Shown: piece by piece, positions 23,755-35,180 of the stretch | How positions within the stretch are numbered: the stretch's first letter is position 1 | Layout: every line of letters begins with the position of its first letter | NCBI GenBank assembly: GCA_973895155.1 | Contig: OZ316893.1 | Location: forward strand, 18,290,001-18,354,000 | Origin: Marsupella aquatica | Lineage: Eukaryota > Marchantiophyta | Direction of reading: 5' to 3' | Length of the DNA: 64,000 nucleotides | Program-made: the position numbers and the translations under genes | Notes under the pieces: model-generated | What the model was told of the DNA's origin: nothing | What the model saw: only the letters and a program-made list of their open reading frames with translations | Database searches by the model: none

Positions 23755-24560
23755 GTTGCAAAACTCAACTACCTTAACACTTAGCTCCGACGTTGCTGAC
23801 TCCAACGCCAAGCTCCCTTATGGTCCAGGCCCGGATAGGCCATCCGGGAGGACTTAGCATGGGGAGACTTGTGGGCAATGAGACGTGGCAGTAGTGAAGG
23901 CAAGGAGCCAAGCTGGTGACACACACTAAGGACTTAGGCTACCTGAGAGCTGGTCGGGTCAAGGGAAAAGGGGCCGGACTCAAGGTTGACTATCCGGCCC
24001 CCCGGACGGACTTTGAGTTCTGAGGGCTTGAGTGTGAGCTCCTCTTGGGCCCAAGGCCAATGGAGTTGACGCCATGGGCAATGGACGTTTGGGGCGTGAG
24101 TTAGGGCCTGATCCAGGTTTGGCCGATCAGGGACCCCAAGTGGCGATGAGACTTGAGGGCCTAGGCATGAGCATTGGGTCGGCCCGATCACAACGGGCTA
24201 AAGCACTCCACTTGCGGACGCCTAACGAAAAAGTTATGGGCGTTGCCAGTTGGTGGCGCGCCCACTATGCGCGATAGGATCCGGGTTGGAGGCCAAATGT
24301 TTAGGGACCAAAGCTGGTCCGGGGGTGACAGGTCTCCTGAAGCATATATGAGGGGAGTGGTGTCTCCCTGGGGCAAGGGCGAGCCAAAGTCGTGAGCCGC
24401 AGCGGTCGCGGCACTAAGGGAAAATGTCAAACGGAAACGATGATATCTTCCCAACAGGAAGTCCGTTGGAGGACTTCTTGGGTACATTGGAAAGCTCTCA
24501 AGGAGGGCTACATCCTCTTGAGCTCAACTGGGTCTTGGGGTGCCATGGGTTCTTGAGGTT
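23755..24560 (+). mobile_element. Gypsy-type LTR copy a (solo or fragment)
   Basis: It begins TGCAAAACTCAACTACC and matches the repeats at 32.87, 34.02 and (inverted) 35.18 kb. It contains CATATATGAGGGGAG near 24343, a plausible LTR TATA box that is conserved at about 34606. Similarity to copy c runs to about 24553 (GGTTCTTGA). The true 3' end is not defined, and no gag or pol follows before the LINE at 25.2 kb. Confidence 0.55.
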
Positions 24561-25192
24561 TGCGGGTGTTAGCTCGCCCGCTTGCCAAATCCTGTCGAAC
24601 AACAGCCAAGCCGTGTTCAGTATCCCAAGGGAGCTTGCATTGGGGAGGCAAGGCCAAATAGACATGGAGGTTTAGTTCCTAGGGTGCTCGACCCCTAGAC
24701 CATCAGTGGGGCGAGAACCGGGAGTTGGTTGCTAGAGTCGGGGCCTTTCTGGTCCCGGCGTGTTAGGACAAGCTACGCTACTTGGGCCATGAGCATATCT
24801 TGAGGTTAGGACGATCAGTTGGTGATGGATAGGTACGAGGGGGAACCCGGACCGCACCCAAGGAAGGAGCTATTCTGGACAAACAATGGGCATGGGTTCT
24901 AGTTCTGGCTTATGGCATTGGGAGGACCTATCGCTGACCTATTTACCATGTCTGTTGAGCTTGAGTTAGGATGCTAGACTTGGCAAGTTCTAGATCTTGA
25001 AGGGTTACTTACCGAGGTGCTTGGTTGCTTGTGCAGACAGTGAGGACCGTTGAGTAGCGGTCATGTTGGAGAGCAAGTGCGGCTTCGTATGGGAGGGGCC
25101 GCTGGCAGTGCAAGGGGCACTAGGTTGCTTGCTCGAGGTACTCCGTGGAGGCGTTCGGACACCAGGGGCACTTAGGCGTGAGTGGTAATGGT
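24561..25192. other. Flank between LTR copy a and the LINE, no gene seen
   Basis: GC-rich sequence without a coding pattern. It may be the rest of the LTR or internal leader of the same element, ending at the LINE tail insertion point near 25193. Confidence 0.3.
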
Positions 25193-28100
25193 AATGGTAA
25201 TGGTAATGTATTATAAGCTCCGGGACCATGAAAGTCAAAGGAGCTGCCACAAAAAGTAAAGTACAATGCAATCAAAGAAAAGAGCAACCAAAAGAGATTG
25301 CTCAGAAGAGGACAACTATGTCCTCAAAGAAACTATGGACCTAGAGAGCCCTGAAAGATTTTCCAAACCTATTCTCCTTTCCCTATCCACCGCAAAGATA
25401 TATCTTCCAAGTTGCTGAGGGGGCAGACCAAACAATGCATACAAATCTTTCACCAAGATTTGAGATGCCATCCTAACCCCCTCATAAAACTTGCAAGCAA
25501 TGAATACATGATATTCATTCTCTATACTAGAGCTATCACATAGTTGACAAACCCTCTTTTTCCTGTCAATATCCTTCCATCTCCCTTGTTCTACTTCAAG
25601 GTGGTGTGAGCTTAGTCTATACTGAGCAATAAGTTGTCTAAGTTGTACTGAGATAGTGCTAGATAAGTATTCTTGTTCTCGATATTTCTTCATGGGGTTC
25701 ACATCTCTCATGTAGTATTGCTGCCGTGGGCTAGGTTCATGCCAAAGTTTGTGCAAAGCCTTTTGCTCAAGTTTTGCTCTTAGCTTGGTTGGGTGTGTTG
25801 GCCATTCATGTTCAGGAAAATCCCAAGCATGGGCCCACCTGCACACATCTGCATACCACCCTTTAGCTGAAGATGAGCGCAAGGCATGAAAAGGAAATCT
25901 GTTTTCCTCCAACTCTCTTACACGCATGATGTATTTGAGTGTGTGGAAGAGTGCCTCCACCTCCAAAGGAAACAAGCCTGCCTCTGCAAGTGTAAGTGTA
26001 TATGGGGTTTGTGACTTGATCCCAAGCTCCATCTCAAGAAATAGCTTTTGCAGCCCCTCAATCTGTTGCCACCCAGATTTAGACACACCTGCTCCCCAAA
26101 TTGGTGCTCCATAAAGAATGACTGGTTTCACCAAAGCTCCAAAGAGATGTTTCCTTAACCTCCAAGTGTGTAGACCAGCTCTTTTGCATTTGTTCATGAA
26201 TGCATAAAAAGCTCTGTACCCATTGGCAGCCCTAGATTTTACACATGAGGCCCAACTCAAGTTTTGAGAGAACTCCACCCCAAGGTATTTGTAGGTCCTC
26301 ACAAATTCCACCAGATTCCCTTGGAAGTAGAGCTCTGGATTTTGTCGTGTGCCAATGCCCAAACACTTGGTCTTCTTGAGGTTGACTACCATCCCTGTTG
26401 CTTGACAAAACTCCTCCAAGGCATTGAGATGTCTTTGCAAAGCTTCTTGAGCATGAGCAAGTAGGACCACATCATCTGCAAATATAAGAAGTTGGAGGAC
26501 AAACCTACCCAATTGAGTGCCAACTCCACCATGCTCCTCCAAAATGTTGTGTAGCTGATCAATGAAGATGCCAAATAGAGTTGGTGAGAGAGGACAACCT
26601 TGGATCACCCCAAGAGTGCTCCAGATTTCTTCAGAGGTTTCCTTTGAAAGTTTGATGCGCACTTCTTGGTACAATTTAGAAACAGCCAACCTGAGCTCTT
26701 CAGGCACTTCCAACTCCACCATCCTATCCCAAAGCTTGGATCGGGAAACTTTGTCAAAGGCCTTGGAGAAGTCCACAAACAAGCAAAATAATGGTTTATG
26801 TGGAGATTTGGCCTTTTCACACAACACCCTCAAGCAGAGAATGTGATCCATAGTGCTGAATTCTCTCCTAAAACCTGCTTGTGAAGGTGCCCTTTTCATC
26901 TCACTCTCCAACCAAGAGCTTAATCTGGCTTCAAGTAGTCCTCCCAAAACTTTAGCAAAAGTATTGCCTACCATGATGGTTCTGTAGTTGTGCACATCGT
27001 CCTTGTTGCCTGCCTTGAAGATAGGCACCACTCTTCTGGTCATCCAAGCTTTAGGTAAACCTAAAGCCATTGCTTGATTCAGCTCATGCACCAAGTTTGT
27101 TAATAAAGAGGGTCCTCCCCACAAAAGAAGCTCCAAGTTCAGGCCCAACAGATCTTTAGCTTTCCCATGTTGCATGTGGGAAAGATGCACCTTCACCTCC
27201 CTCTCTGTAAACTGAATGGTGTCCCCAAGGGGCAAAGGCATGCCACTAGCATCTGGAAAGAAATACAAGGATGTGACATAGGTTACCAGGTCCTGGTGAT
27301 CCAAGGGGGGAGTAGTCTTGCCTGATTGCATTCTCTCCCAAAAACGTTTTGGATGTTTGATGAACTCCTCACATAGTGATTGTTGATGACTCTTCAAGAA
27401 GCACCTCTTCTTGTGTTTGATGAAGTTCTTGTACATAGTGAATGCCAAAAGTCTCTTTTCCCCTGAATGTGATCTTGCTTGCATCCTTGCTTTAGCACAA
27501 TCCTCGTCAAACCAAGCCTTCATGTTTTGCTTTCTAGGGGGTTTGGTGGAGAAAGTAGAGGCTGCTGCTTGTACTATGACTTCTGAGAGCTCAATCTGAT
27601 CATCCAGGGTATGGAGAAGATGTTCAAAGTTGGCTTTGAAGATGACTTCTCTATCAGGGTCTAGAAACAGAGGTTTGGGTACTGGCTTTCTATGCACTTT
27701 GTTTGGGATTGTGGTCAGGTCAAGATGGAACAACAAAGGCAAGTGTGAAGACTCTGGTTGTTGATCAAGTATTTGAAAGTCAACCACTCTAGTGGCAGAG
27801 GTAGGTGTGGCAAGAAGGTAATCAATGGTACTACATCCTTGTTTAGATCTAAAAGTGTAACCAGATGATTGGGGAAATCTCTCAAGCCCATTCAATATTC
27901 TTAGATTACAAGAAGCTCCCAAATGCAAAAAGTGACGTGTCATGTCATTTGTTCTGGTGTCAAGAGCCTCTCTCACCCAAGGTAGCTCTTCACTACATGA
28001 TGACCAAGGTAAAGTTCCTAAGTCCTCACTTTCAGTAAATTGTTCATTAGATACCCTGGCATTAAAGTCCCCCACTATCCATGTCTCCCCTAGTGGTGAT

Positions 28101-28930
28101 ATATCATGAATGACTTGGATTAACCTATGAAATGGATAATGTGCATCAGCAATTCCCATCTTATAGACATTCATATTAAGGGGAGCAAAGTAGGTGACAA
28201 TCAGAAATGATGGAGTACCTCTGGTATGAAGTCTCACCACCATGAACTGCTTGCTGGGATCTTCATGCTCAATAGAGGTGATGTGTTGAAGTTGATTCTT
28301 GGTGTAGACAGCAATGCCTCCAAACCCTCTTCCCCGTGTGGTCTTCTTCTCATTGAAGATGGATTGTATGCAAGTAAAGCCTTTAATGCTAGGTAGAGCA
28401 TTTCCCTCATATTCCCAAGTCTCCGTGAAAAGCAAGATGTCAAAATTCTCAAACAAAGGTTCCCCTCCAATTGCTGTTTCTATGGAAAGTCCTGAAACAT
28501 TCCATGCCATGACTCTCAAGGTCCCGATCCATCATTTAGAAACAACTCTCTTCTTATTGGTAACAACAGCTTGTCCATTGCGCAAGTAGGCTACCAATCC
28601 TTGGTCTTTGGCTACCCTCACCTTCTCAAGCTCAATTTTCCTTGCTTGGACTTGTGTGGGAGTCAGATCATCATCCAACCAAATCCTTAGCCCTTTAAGC
28701 ATGCTCCTGTTAGCCATCACTCTAGCTTTCTCGGATTCAGCTGCAAACTTCACCAAGATTGGACGTGAAAGGTCCCCCTTCTTTTGCCCAATCCTATATG
28801 CTTGCAAAATGATAGGGTCATGCACTTTCATCTGAGATTGGAAGAATGAAATTGCTACCTTCTTGGTGTCTTCCTTCTCCTCCTCAACAAGGCCTGATAT
28901 TTTGCAGTTGCTGACTCTTGCATGCTGGTT
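25193..28930 (-). mobile_element. LINE copy 1, nearly full length with intact ORF2
   Basis: On the minus strand the order is ORF1 C-terminal part (about 28930-28532), ORF2 (28519-25316), a short 3' UTR and a hexamer tail of ATTACC units ending at about 25193. The element shares near-identical sequence with the copies at 47.6 and 54.4 kb. The 5' boundary is uncertain: similarity to copy 3 ends at about 28849 where that copy is truncated, while ORF1-like residues continue to about 28930. Confidence 0.85.
25316..28519 (-). CDS. LINE ORF2: APE-type endonuclease and reverse transcriptase, 1067 aa, intact
   Basis: The N-terminal 250 or so residues form an exonuclease-endonuclease-phosphatase fold (ILLFTETWE, GGIAVYTKNQL, TYFAPLNMN, WIVGDFNARVS, STIDYLLA, SSHLPLLFHLD). 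The central RT has RRVVPIFKAGN, FVDFSKAFDKVSRSKLW, VIQGCPLSPTLFG and the catalytic FADDVVLLAH. A C-terminal CQLC...H-x4-C segment (CQLCDSSSIENEYHVFIAC) is a probable zinc-binding site. The protein nicks the target DNA and copies the element's RNA by target-primed reverse transcription. No stop or frameshift is seen. The endonuclease motif usually written SDH reads SSH here and in copy 3. The ATG at 28519 directly precedes the fold (MRVMAWNVSGLS). Confidence 0.9.
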   Translation of the reverse strand: MRVMAWNVSGLSIETAIGGEPLFENFDILLFTETWEYEGNALPSIKGFTCIQSIFNEKKTTRGRGFGGIAVYTKNQLQHITSIEHEDPSKQFMVVRLHTRGTPSFLIVTYFAPLNMNVYKMGIADAHYPFHRLIQVIHDISPLGETWIVGDFNARVSNEQFTESEDLGTLPWSSCSEELPWVREALDTRTNDMTRHFLHLGASCNLRILNGLERFPQSSGYTFRSKQGCSTIDYLLATPTSATRVVDFQILDQQPESSHLPLLFHLDLTTIPNKVHRKPVPKPLFLDPDREVIFKANFEHLLHTLDDQIELSEVIVQAAASTFSTKPPRKQNMKAWFDEDCAKARMQARSHSGEKRLLAFTMYKNFIKHKKRCFLKSHQQSLCEEFIKHPKRFWERMQSGKTTPPLDHQDLVTYVTSLYFFPDASGMPLPLGDTIQFTEREVKVHLSHMQHGKAKDLLGLNLELLLWGGPSLLTNLVHELNQAMALGLPKAWMTRRVVPIFKAGNKDDVHNYRTIMVGNTFAKVLGGLLEARLSSWLESEMKRAPSQAGFRREFSTMDHILCLRVLCEKAKSPHKPLFCLFVDFSKAFDKVSRSKLWDRMVELEVPEELRLAVSKLYQEVRIKLSKETSEEIWSTLGVIQGCPLSPTLFGIFIDQLHNILEEHGGVGTQLGRFVLQLLIFADDVVLLAHAQEALQRHLNALEEFCQATGMVVNLKKTKCLGIGTRQNPELYFQGNLVEFVRTYKYLGVEFSQNLSWASCVKSRAANGYRAFYAFMNKCKRAGLHTWRLRKHLFGALVKPVILYGAPIWGAGVSKSGWQQIEGLQKLFLEMELGIKSQTPYTLTLAEAGLFPLEVEALFHTLKYIMRVRELEENRFPFHALRSSSAKGWYADVCRWAHAWDFPEHEWPTHPTKLRAKLEQKALHKLWHEPSPRQQYYMRDVNPMKKYREQEYLSSTISVQLRQLIAQYRLSSHHLEVEQGRWKDIDRKKRVCQLCDSSSIENEYHVFIACKFYEGVRMASQILVKDLYALFGLPPQQLGRYIFAVDRERRIGLENLSGLSRSIVSLRT

Positions 28931-28975
28931 CTTGTGTTGGGATTGGTGAGGGCGTTGGGTGGTAAGGTCCACCAC
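28532..28975 (-). CDS. LINE ORF1 C-terminal part (5' incomplete)
   Basis: Residues such as ISGLVEEEKEDTKKVAISFF, AYRIGQKKGDLSRPILVKF and LKGLRIWLDDDLTPTQVQAR match the C-terminal nucleic-acid-binding part of LINE ORF1 proteins from many eukaryotes. ORF1p coats the element RNA. Only the last 120 or so residues look like LINE; the first 20 (THR/GLN/HIS-rich) may be flanking sequence, because the N-terminal coiled coil is missing. The stop lies 12 bases upstream of the ORF2 ATG, as in bicistronic LINEs. Confidence 0.7.
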   Translation of the reverse strand: MVDLTTQRPHQSQHKNQHARVSNCKISGLVEEEKEDTKKVAISFFQSQMKVHDPIILQAYRIGQKKGDLSRPILVKFAAESEKARVMANRSMLKGLRIWLDDDLTPTQVQARKIELEKVRVAKDQGLVAYLRNGQAVVTNKKRVVSK

Positions 28976-29329
28976 TCATGGCAAGGTGACTAAATTGGGG
29001 TAAGACGAGAATATCTACAAAAGTGATCCACTCATTGGATACCACGGTGTGGAAGGTGAAGTAAGGATTGAAGATCACATGCGTACCGTGTCATCTTGCC
29101 GTTCAAAGAAGGGTGACCAGGTGAGGAAGTGTATACTTCCCACAGTTTACTCGGATTTCTCTCGCCGTCCAAGTCTCCATGATGACTTCTACTAAGTCAA
29201 AGAATGTTCTATGTACTCCTAAACTTTGATATCAATGAATTTTCTTTATAGGGCAGTTGAGATATGTAGTGTTTGCATCCGCCAAAAAAGCTATGTAATG
29301 AGGGGTGGCCAACATGCTCTCTCTCCAAT

Positions 29330-31900
29330 TCAGGACAACAAGATTTGTGTGACTCTACTATTGGCCCTCCCTCCTAATCTAAAATATAAGTCCTTGAGTT
29401 GGGTGAATTCTATGGCCCCCGACCACTCAAAGAATGGTATCATGAATTTGATCCATACCGGGATGTCGTGCCAGATCTCATCACAGTCATTTGGACAAAT
29501 GGCCCTTTTGTTAATCCCAGCTGCCGTCAAAATAATACGGAGGGTTTCTAAATCCATTGCTTCATCTATTTCTATAACATTCCGGGAGGTTATCTTATGT
29601 CCCATGAATATCTTCCATGAGTTTAAGCTCATATTCTTGAGCTGCCCTAGCTTTCTTTTGTGCATAAGATCCGCTAGTGCCTCCTTTAATAACTTAGCTA
29701 TCATGGTAGCTTCATCCCGCAAGCTCTGCACTTCTAAATCATAGGCCTCATACGTGGCCTTTGGAATCCAGACCACCTTATTGCATTGTTGAATCAGCTC
29801 TTTACCATTTATGTTATGTAACAATTTCTTCCTCCCCCTATCCCTTCTCTCTTCTCCTCCTTCCAATGCAGCGACCTATGTTTGCTTCTCTTCTAGCTGC
29901 TTCCGTAACTCGTGGTTGGTCCTCTCAGCTTCTTGGAGATTTTCCTCACACTCCAAAGCCCTCAGTCTTACCAGGGCTTCTCTTTTGGTGAGTACTTTTG
30001 CAGATTTTTCTTGTTCTGCCAACTATTCGGATAGACGGATCACCAGTTGTTCTCCCTCTCGATCCTACCTTTTGATCCAACCCTGTTATTTTTTCTGTAG
30101 TTTGTTTGTCTTTTGTTGGGAGATAGAACCACACAACGCATGTTGGGTTCTTACTTCTTTCAACTCTTCACCGAGCTTCCGTTGGATAATCTGGACCAGC
30201 TCGTCCATCTGCTTGATAGTTGCCTTAGTTGCCAAGAGCTGAGTTTGTAAATTTGCCTCTTCTTCTTTGGCGGCAGTCAAGCACATACCCCACTCTTCTT
30301 CCTTGTCGACAACATCTCTTGTAGCTTCCCCTTCTCTTGCCGGATCCTCCCTAGCTTTGACCGCAGTTCTTGTACCCCGGCCTTCTCCATCCGGACCTCT
30401 TCCTGAGCGTGCTGAAGGGCTGACTTGGCCTCCTTGTTCTCCTTCTTCTCTTTGTCTAGTGCTTCTTCTATCTTTGTCAGCTATTTCCATGACTCCTTGT
30501 TGGCCCGAGCCTTCTCATTTAACTTTGTAAGGAGCTGTTCAACCTTCTTCTATGCGACCCTTAGCTTTTCTGAGTTGCGCGTCTTGCCTTCGGACTCCAT
30601 GATCACAATTCTTGCCATTTCTTTCAAATCCCTTAACCAGTAGCGTAGGTCCTTGGTGTTGGGAATCGGTTTCCCTATAAAAGCTAGACATTGTGCAAAA
30701 GTCACTATCTCCGATAGATTGATGGTGGCCAAAAGTTTGGACAACGTGGGCTGTCGAAAGGTGGTCTCTCTCCCTTCTTCTTCTTCTTCCCCTTCCTCTT
30801 CCTCATCTTTGTCCGGTAGGTTTACTTTTCTCCTCTCTTTTTTGAGACTCTTGTAGTATTGCTCAGCTCTTTCATTCAATGCTCGTAGAGCTTCTGCTCC
30901 TCCTTCACTTTTTGCATCTGAATTTGGGGGTGAGTCTCCCTCTTCTTCCTCCTCATCATCCTCAAAATCCTCCTCATCATACTCTGGTATGTTCATCCAC
31001 GTTGATGTTGGTTGTGGATCCCGACGCAGTCCCAAATTGTGCTGTCCATGAGCTTCTATTTGATCTTCTTTTTTATTCTTCCAAGTTTGAGTTATCTGAT
31101 GGAGCTCTATTGATTGACTTTTGGACCCCAAACAAATTATGCACAACTACTCCTATCTGATAAGCTATGAGTGATGGGAATTTTGGACAACCTTTTAAAT
31201 CAATCATAGCAGACAAATTAGCTTTCCATAATTGGAGGGGGTGAAGACTCCCCTGAAATAAAGCCCTTGCCACTGCAATTCTTGGCAATGTGACGTGATG
31301 ATATTCACTCTTGACCATCACCCACTTGGTACAGAACTCTATAAAGTTCTGATACTCATTTTGGCGGATGGCTCCATATTGCATATTCTCCCTTGTCATC
31401 CAAACCTCCAGTTGCTATAAGAAAGATGCCATGCCTTCTACTTTGATTGGGTCCACTTGGTACAAAAGTAGCAACCCTCTCACTCCTGGTAGCTCAAACA
31501 TTTCACACAACTTTTGGTGTGGAGAAAGTATACATCTTCCCCTTGTATGTGATGAACATAGCCTTGAGTGACATTGTCACCTTAGTAATTTGTGAGCAGA
31601 TCTCTCTTGCTCGTGCAGTCAATAAGTAGCAGCCCATCCGGACCATGCCATAAACTCTAGCCCCGTAGAAGGTTTGCTGGACTCTCCTCAATGCGCTACA
31701 CCTCCATAATGGAGTTGCAGATCTTCTCCTCTGAGGATGCAGCTCCTTTCTTGTTCGTAGTTGGGGGAACCTTTCCCCTTTGTGTTCCTGTCAAATCCAT
31801 CTCGCCGGTGAATCTAGTAGTATAAGTGTGAAGTGAGCGGACATTTGCACTGAGTTCTATCAAGAGCTTCTAGTCCACATCGAAAAGTGATGAATGAGCG
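29330..31900 (-). pseudogene. Decayed accessory-protein genes of a retroelement (conserved domain, acidic segment, coiled coil)
   Basis: Reading the minus strand, 31800-31073 has frames with YGAIRQNEYQNFIEFCTKW and LPRIAVARALFQGSLHPLQLW. It is followed by an acidic segment (EDDEEEEEGDSPPN) at 31146-30550, long coiled-coil stretches (30490-29900) and a closing block with LRDEATMIAKLLKEALADLM and CDEIWHDIPVWIKFMIPFFE (29866-29330). Several stops and frame shifts break it. The plan resembles the better preserved proteins at 41.6-43.3 and 37.2-38.2 kb. No protease, RT or integrase is present. Confidence 0.4.
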
Positions 31901-32868
31901 CACAAATACCTTGTGAAACAAAATCCAGCCCTCCTCCCTACCTTATGTTCAAGGATTTTCCTTTTGGTCCTATAAGTGTTTGGGCGGGTGGAATGACCCT
32001 TCGCTGCTCAAGCGTGAGGGCGTCTTAGTCAAGCGCCCAACTAATGATGGCCCTAGATACGGTTTTCCCATGAGGAGACTACTTATGATCGACCTCCACT
32101 CATTACTTAGTAAAGGCATGGTACTTGACATAGTTGGTACACAGACCCCCTTAAGGTCCGATTGGTGGCGATACCTTAAGTACCCATTATGGTCGTCCCA
32201 ACTATTTTAGCATTAAAACATGCTTTATTGCAAACAAAAAAAATTGGGGCCCGCATAGCAATGTCATTATGTGTTTATGTGTACCTTGGCCATGGAATTA
32301 ATAATCAAACGGTTACAAAAAATCACCTAAAAGATCTAACAGCTGTCATTCATTAATTCCCACTCAAAATGCAATTTGTAAGGGGATGAAGGATTAAAAT
32401 GAGTGGGATTTGATATTATAGATGTAGATAGGTAAAGCGCTCCTTTCAAGGGGAGAAAACAAGAGCCGTGACACAACACCTAACAAAAGGAACAAAGTGC
32501 CCAAGAGAAACTATAGCCTCTGACCTCCAATTTGTCACTAGCTCAATGTGTCCTTGCCGCCATGTGGCTGTTGCGGTGAGGTTGTCCTTGGTGTAACAAT
32601 ATCCGGACATGGCACATAAATGGCAAGGTGAAGCAAAGATTCAGCGTGATTGGCAATATCTCGCATTAAGGCATCAACACGACTCGTTTATAGTTGCGCC
32701 TTTTGGATTACACCTAATTAGCATTTGGGGAAATTTTCACCCAATTTGGGCAGACTCTCCCTCTTTGACGATTGGCCTGAGCCACCTGTCCTCAAGGGCA
32801 GCATTGGGCTGTCCCTACGCCCAACCCCCAAAGTCTTGGACCGGTCTAGGGCCCACTTTTGCCTAACC
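31901..32868. other. Repeat-derived stretch, no gene seen
   Basis: Only short open frames without a domain pattern. It probably holds untranslated or LTR sequence of the element at 29.3-31.9 kb. Confidence 0.3.
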
Positions 32869-33205
32869 GGCAATCGTAGAACTTGACTACCCTACCATTT
32901 AGCTTAGGCGTCACTACTCCAATGCCAAGCTCCACTACGATCCAAGCCTCTGGGACAACCATCCGGTGGGGACTTGTGGGCAAGGAAGTGCTGCACTAGA
33001 AAAGGCAATGTGTTGAGCTAGTGGCGCACACTAAGGACTTAGACTAGCATCGGGAGCTGGTCAAGTCAGGGGAAGGGCCAAGGTCAGTGTGAACCGTTCG
33101 GACCCTGGATGGACCCTGATTTTTAAGGGCTGAGTGAGAGCTCCTCTTGGGTCCAAGTGCATAGAAGTTCAATTCATGTGGAACGGATGTTTAGCGCATG
33201 AGAAA
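32869..33205 (+). mobile_element. Gypsy LTR copy b, 5' part only
   Basis: From AGAACTTGACTACC on, it matches the first 330 or so bases of the LTR family (CACACTAAGGACTTAGACTAG, GAGAGCTCCTCTTGGG). It stops at 33205, where a different LTR-like sequence starting TGTTACGCCCC begins. Confidence 0.5.
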
Positions 33206-34000
33206 TGTTACGCCCCAAGATCCATTCTTACGCGGATTTTGGCTTAGGCTGGCATAAACTTTGTTAGTATTGAGGTTTCGGGCAAGGAGGGATGTGCAAA
33301 CAGTGTTTTATTCCCATAACCCAATGCTAAGTGCACCCAATACTACACTTACACATATCATAGGTATACTTTGTGTTCCGCCGTCGAAACATACCTTAAG
33401 TCGATAGCTCAATTGACCTCGGCTTAAGGACTTCTAAGCCTTTGTGTTGTCTGCCTCCAACCTGGATCCGATGATATGGGTGTCCAACCTGGGCTTGCAA
33501 CCACTATCTGCAACCAACACCCCGTGCATAGCCGCATAATGCATTTTGCCAAACATTTTCTACCCGTATGCGAGATTGACGATTGTGATGGAATTCACAA
33601 CATACAATCTCGATAATTTACACGAAGGAAATGATGAGGAAAAGACTTTACTTTAGAATCCGTCATACACATACACACGGTTGACTCAACTTCTTATGAA
33701 TGAGCAGGCCCAACGACAGTGAGAGGTACACTACAACCGGGACTACAAGGGCTGGCTTTGCACTCACCCAACGAGCTTAGTCGTACACTCACCCCTTGGT
33801 GCTCTCTATTCATGAAGGTCGGGACTCTCCGCACATCCCACAAATCCCCAATTCTGAACCTAAAATCCCCCCCTTGCCTCTACTGGGGGGTGCACTAAAT
33901 ACTAACTAAAGGCCGCGACCAGGAACGACTACGATGCCCAAATCAAACTTAACCTAAATTCCTCTAACTGTCAGGCCAAAAAACAACATGTTTTATTCTA
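33206..34000. mobile_element. LTR-like sequence starting TGTTACGCCCC
   Basis: It shares an order of short blocks with 36170-36900: the TGTYRCGCCC start, TTCGGGCAAGGAGG, CATAGGTATA, GGAAAAGACT, GTTGACTCRACTTCT and a CTYRGTGC-containing end. TG-starting ends of this kind are common in Ty3/gypsy LTRs. Similarity is diverged and the 3' boundary is a guess. Confidence 0.4.
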
Positions 34001-34015
34001 AGATCCTATGCTAAG

Positions 34016-34815
34016 TGGGAGTCACGGAACTCGACTACCTTAACACTTAGCTTCGGCTTCGCTGACTCCAATGTCGAGCTCCCTTATGGTCCAGGCTCGG
34101 ATAGGACATCCGGTGAGGACTTAGCATGGGGAGACTTGTGGGCATTAGATGTGGCACTAACAAAGGCAAGGCGCCAAGCTGGTGACACACACTAAGGACT
34201 TAGACTAGCTGAGAGTTGGTTGGGTCAAGGGGAAAAAGGGCCAGACTCAAGGTTGACCGTCCGGACCCCCGGATGGACTTTGAGTTCTGAGGACTTGAGT
34301 GAGAGCTCTTCTTGGGCCCAAGGCCAATGGAGTTGACGGTCAACAGGCGCTTGGGGCACAAATTATGGCCCGATTTGGGTTTGGCCAATCGGGGACCCCA
34401 AGCGGCAATGAGATTTGGGGGCCTACGCATGAGCGCTGGGTCGGCCCGATCACAACGGGCTAAGGCACTCCACTTGCGGACGCCTAACTAGAAAGTTATG
34501 GGCGTTGCCAGTTGGTGCCACACCCATACATGTGAGATAGGGTCCAGGTTGGGGTCCAAAAGTTTGGGGACCAAAGGTGGTCCGGGGGTGGCAGGTCTCC
34601 AGAAGCATATATGAGGGGAGTGGTGTCTCCCTAGGGGCTAAGGGCAAGCCAAAGTTGTGAGCCGCAATGGTCGCGACACTATGGAAAAATGCCAAACGGA
34701 AACAACAATAATTTTCCAACAGGAAGTCCATTCAGTCTTCTTGGGTGCAGAAAGCTCTCGAGGAGGGTTACATCCTCCTAAGCTCAGCTAGGTCTGGGGA
34801 CGCCATAGGTTCTTG
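34016..34815 (+). mobile_element. Gypsy LTR copy c
   Basis: About 800 bp collinear with copy a, starting TGGGAGTCACGGAACTCGAC and containing the same CATATATGAGGGGAG box near 34606. It ends at GGTTCTTGA, where the inverted copy d begins abruptly. Confidence 0.6.
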
Positions 34816-35180
34816 ATCGGCCAAACCCAAATCGGGCCGTAACTCGCGCCCCAAGTGTCCATTGCCCATGGCGTCAACCCCATTGGCCTTGGGCCCAAGA
34901 GGAGCCCTTCGAACTCAAAGTCCATCCGGGGGTCTGGACGGTCGACCTTGAGCCTAGCCCTTTTTCCCCTTGACCCGACCAACTCTCAGCTAGTCTAAGT
35001 CCTTAGTGTGTGTGTCACCAGCGCCTTGCCTTCGCCACTGCCACATCTCATTACCCACAAGTCTTCCCATGCTAAGTCCTCCCCGGATGTCCTATCTGGG
35101 CCTGGACCATAAGGGAGCTTGGCGTCGGAGTTAGCAACGCCGAAGCTAAGTGTTAACGTAGTCAAGTTCCGCGACTTGCA
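34816..35180 (-). mobile_element. Gypsy LTR copy d: truncated 3' LTR of the chromovirus remnant
   Basis: On the minus strand it starts TGCAAGTCGCGGAACTTG at 35180, directly after a G-run purine tract (35189-35181). That is the layout polypurine tract then 3' LTR, and it agrees with the minus-strand integrase/chromodomain upstream (35670-36169). It is cut after about 365 bp at 34816. Confidence 0.6.

Noticed and set aside
25918-26846. Open frames of 60-94 codons on both strands inside the LINE ORF2, repeated in the other LINE copies
   Set aside because: They are shadow frames of the ORF2 coding sequence and recur only because the LINE copies are near-identical.
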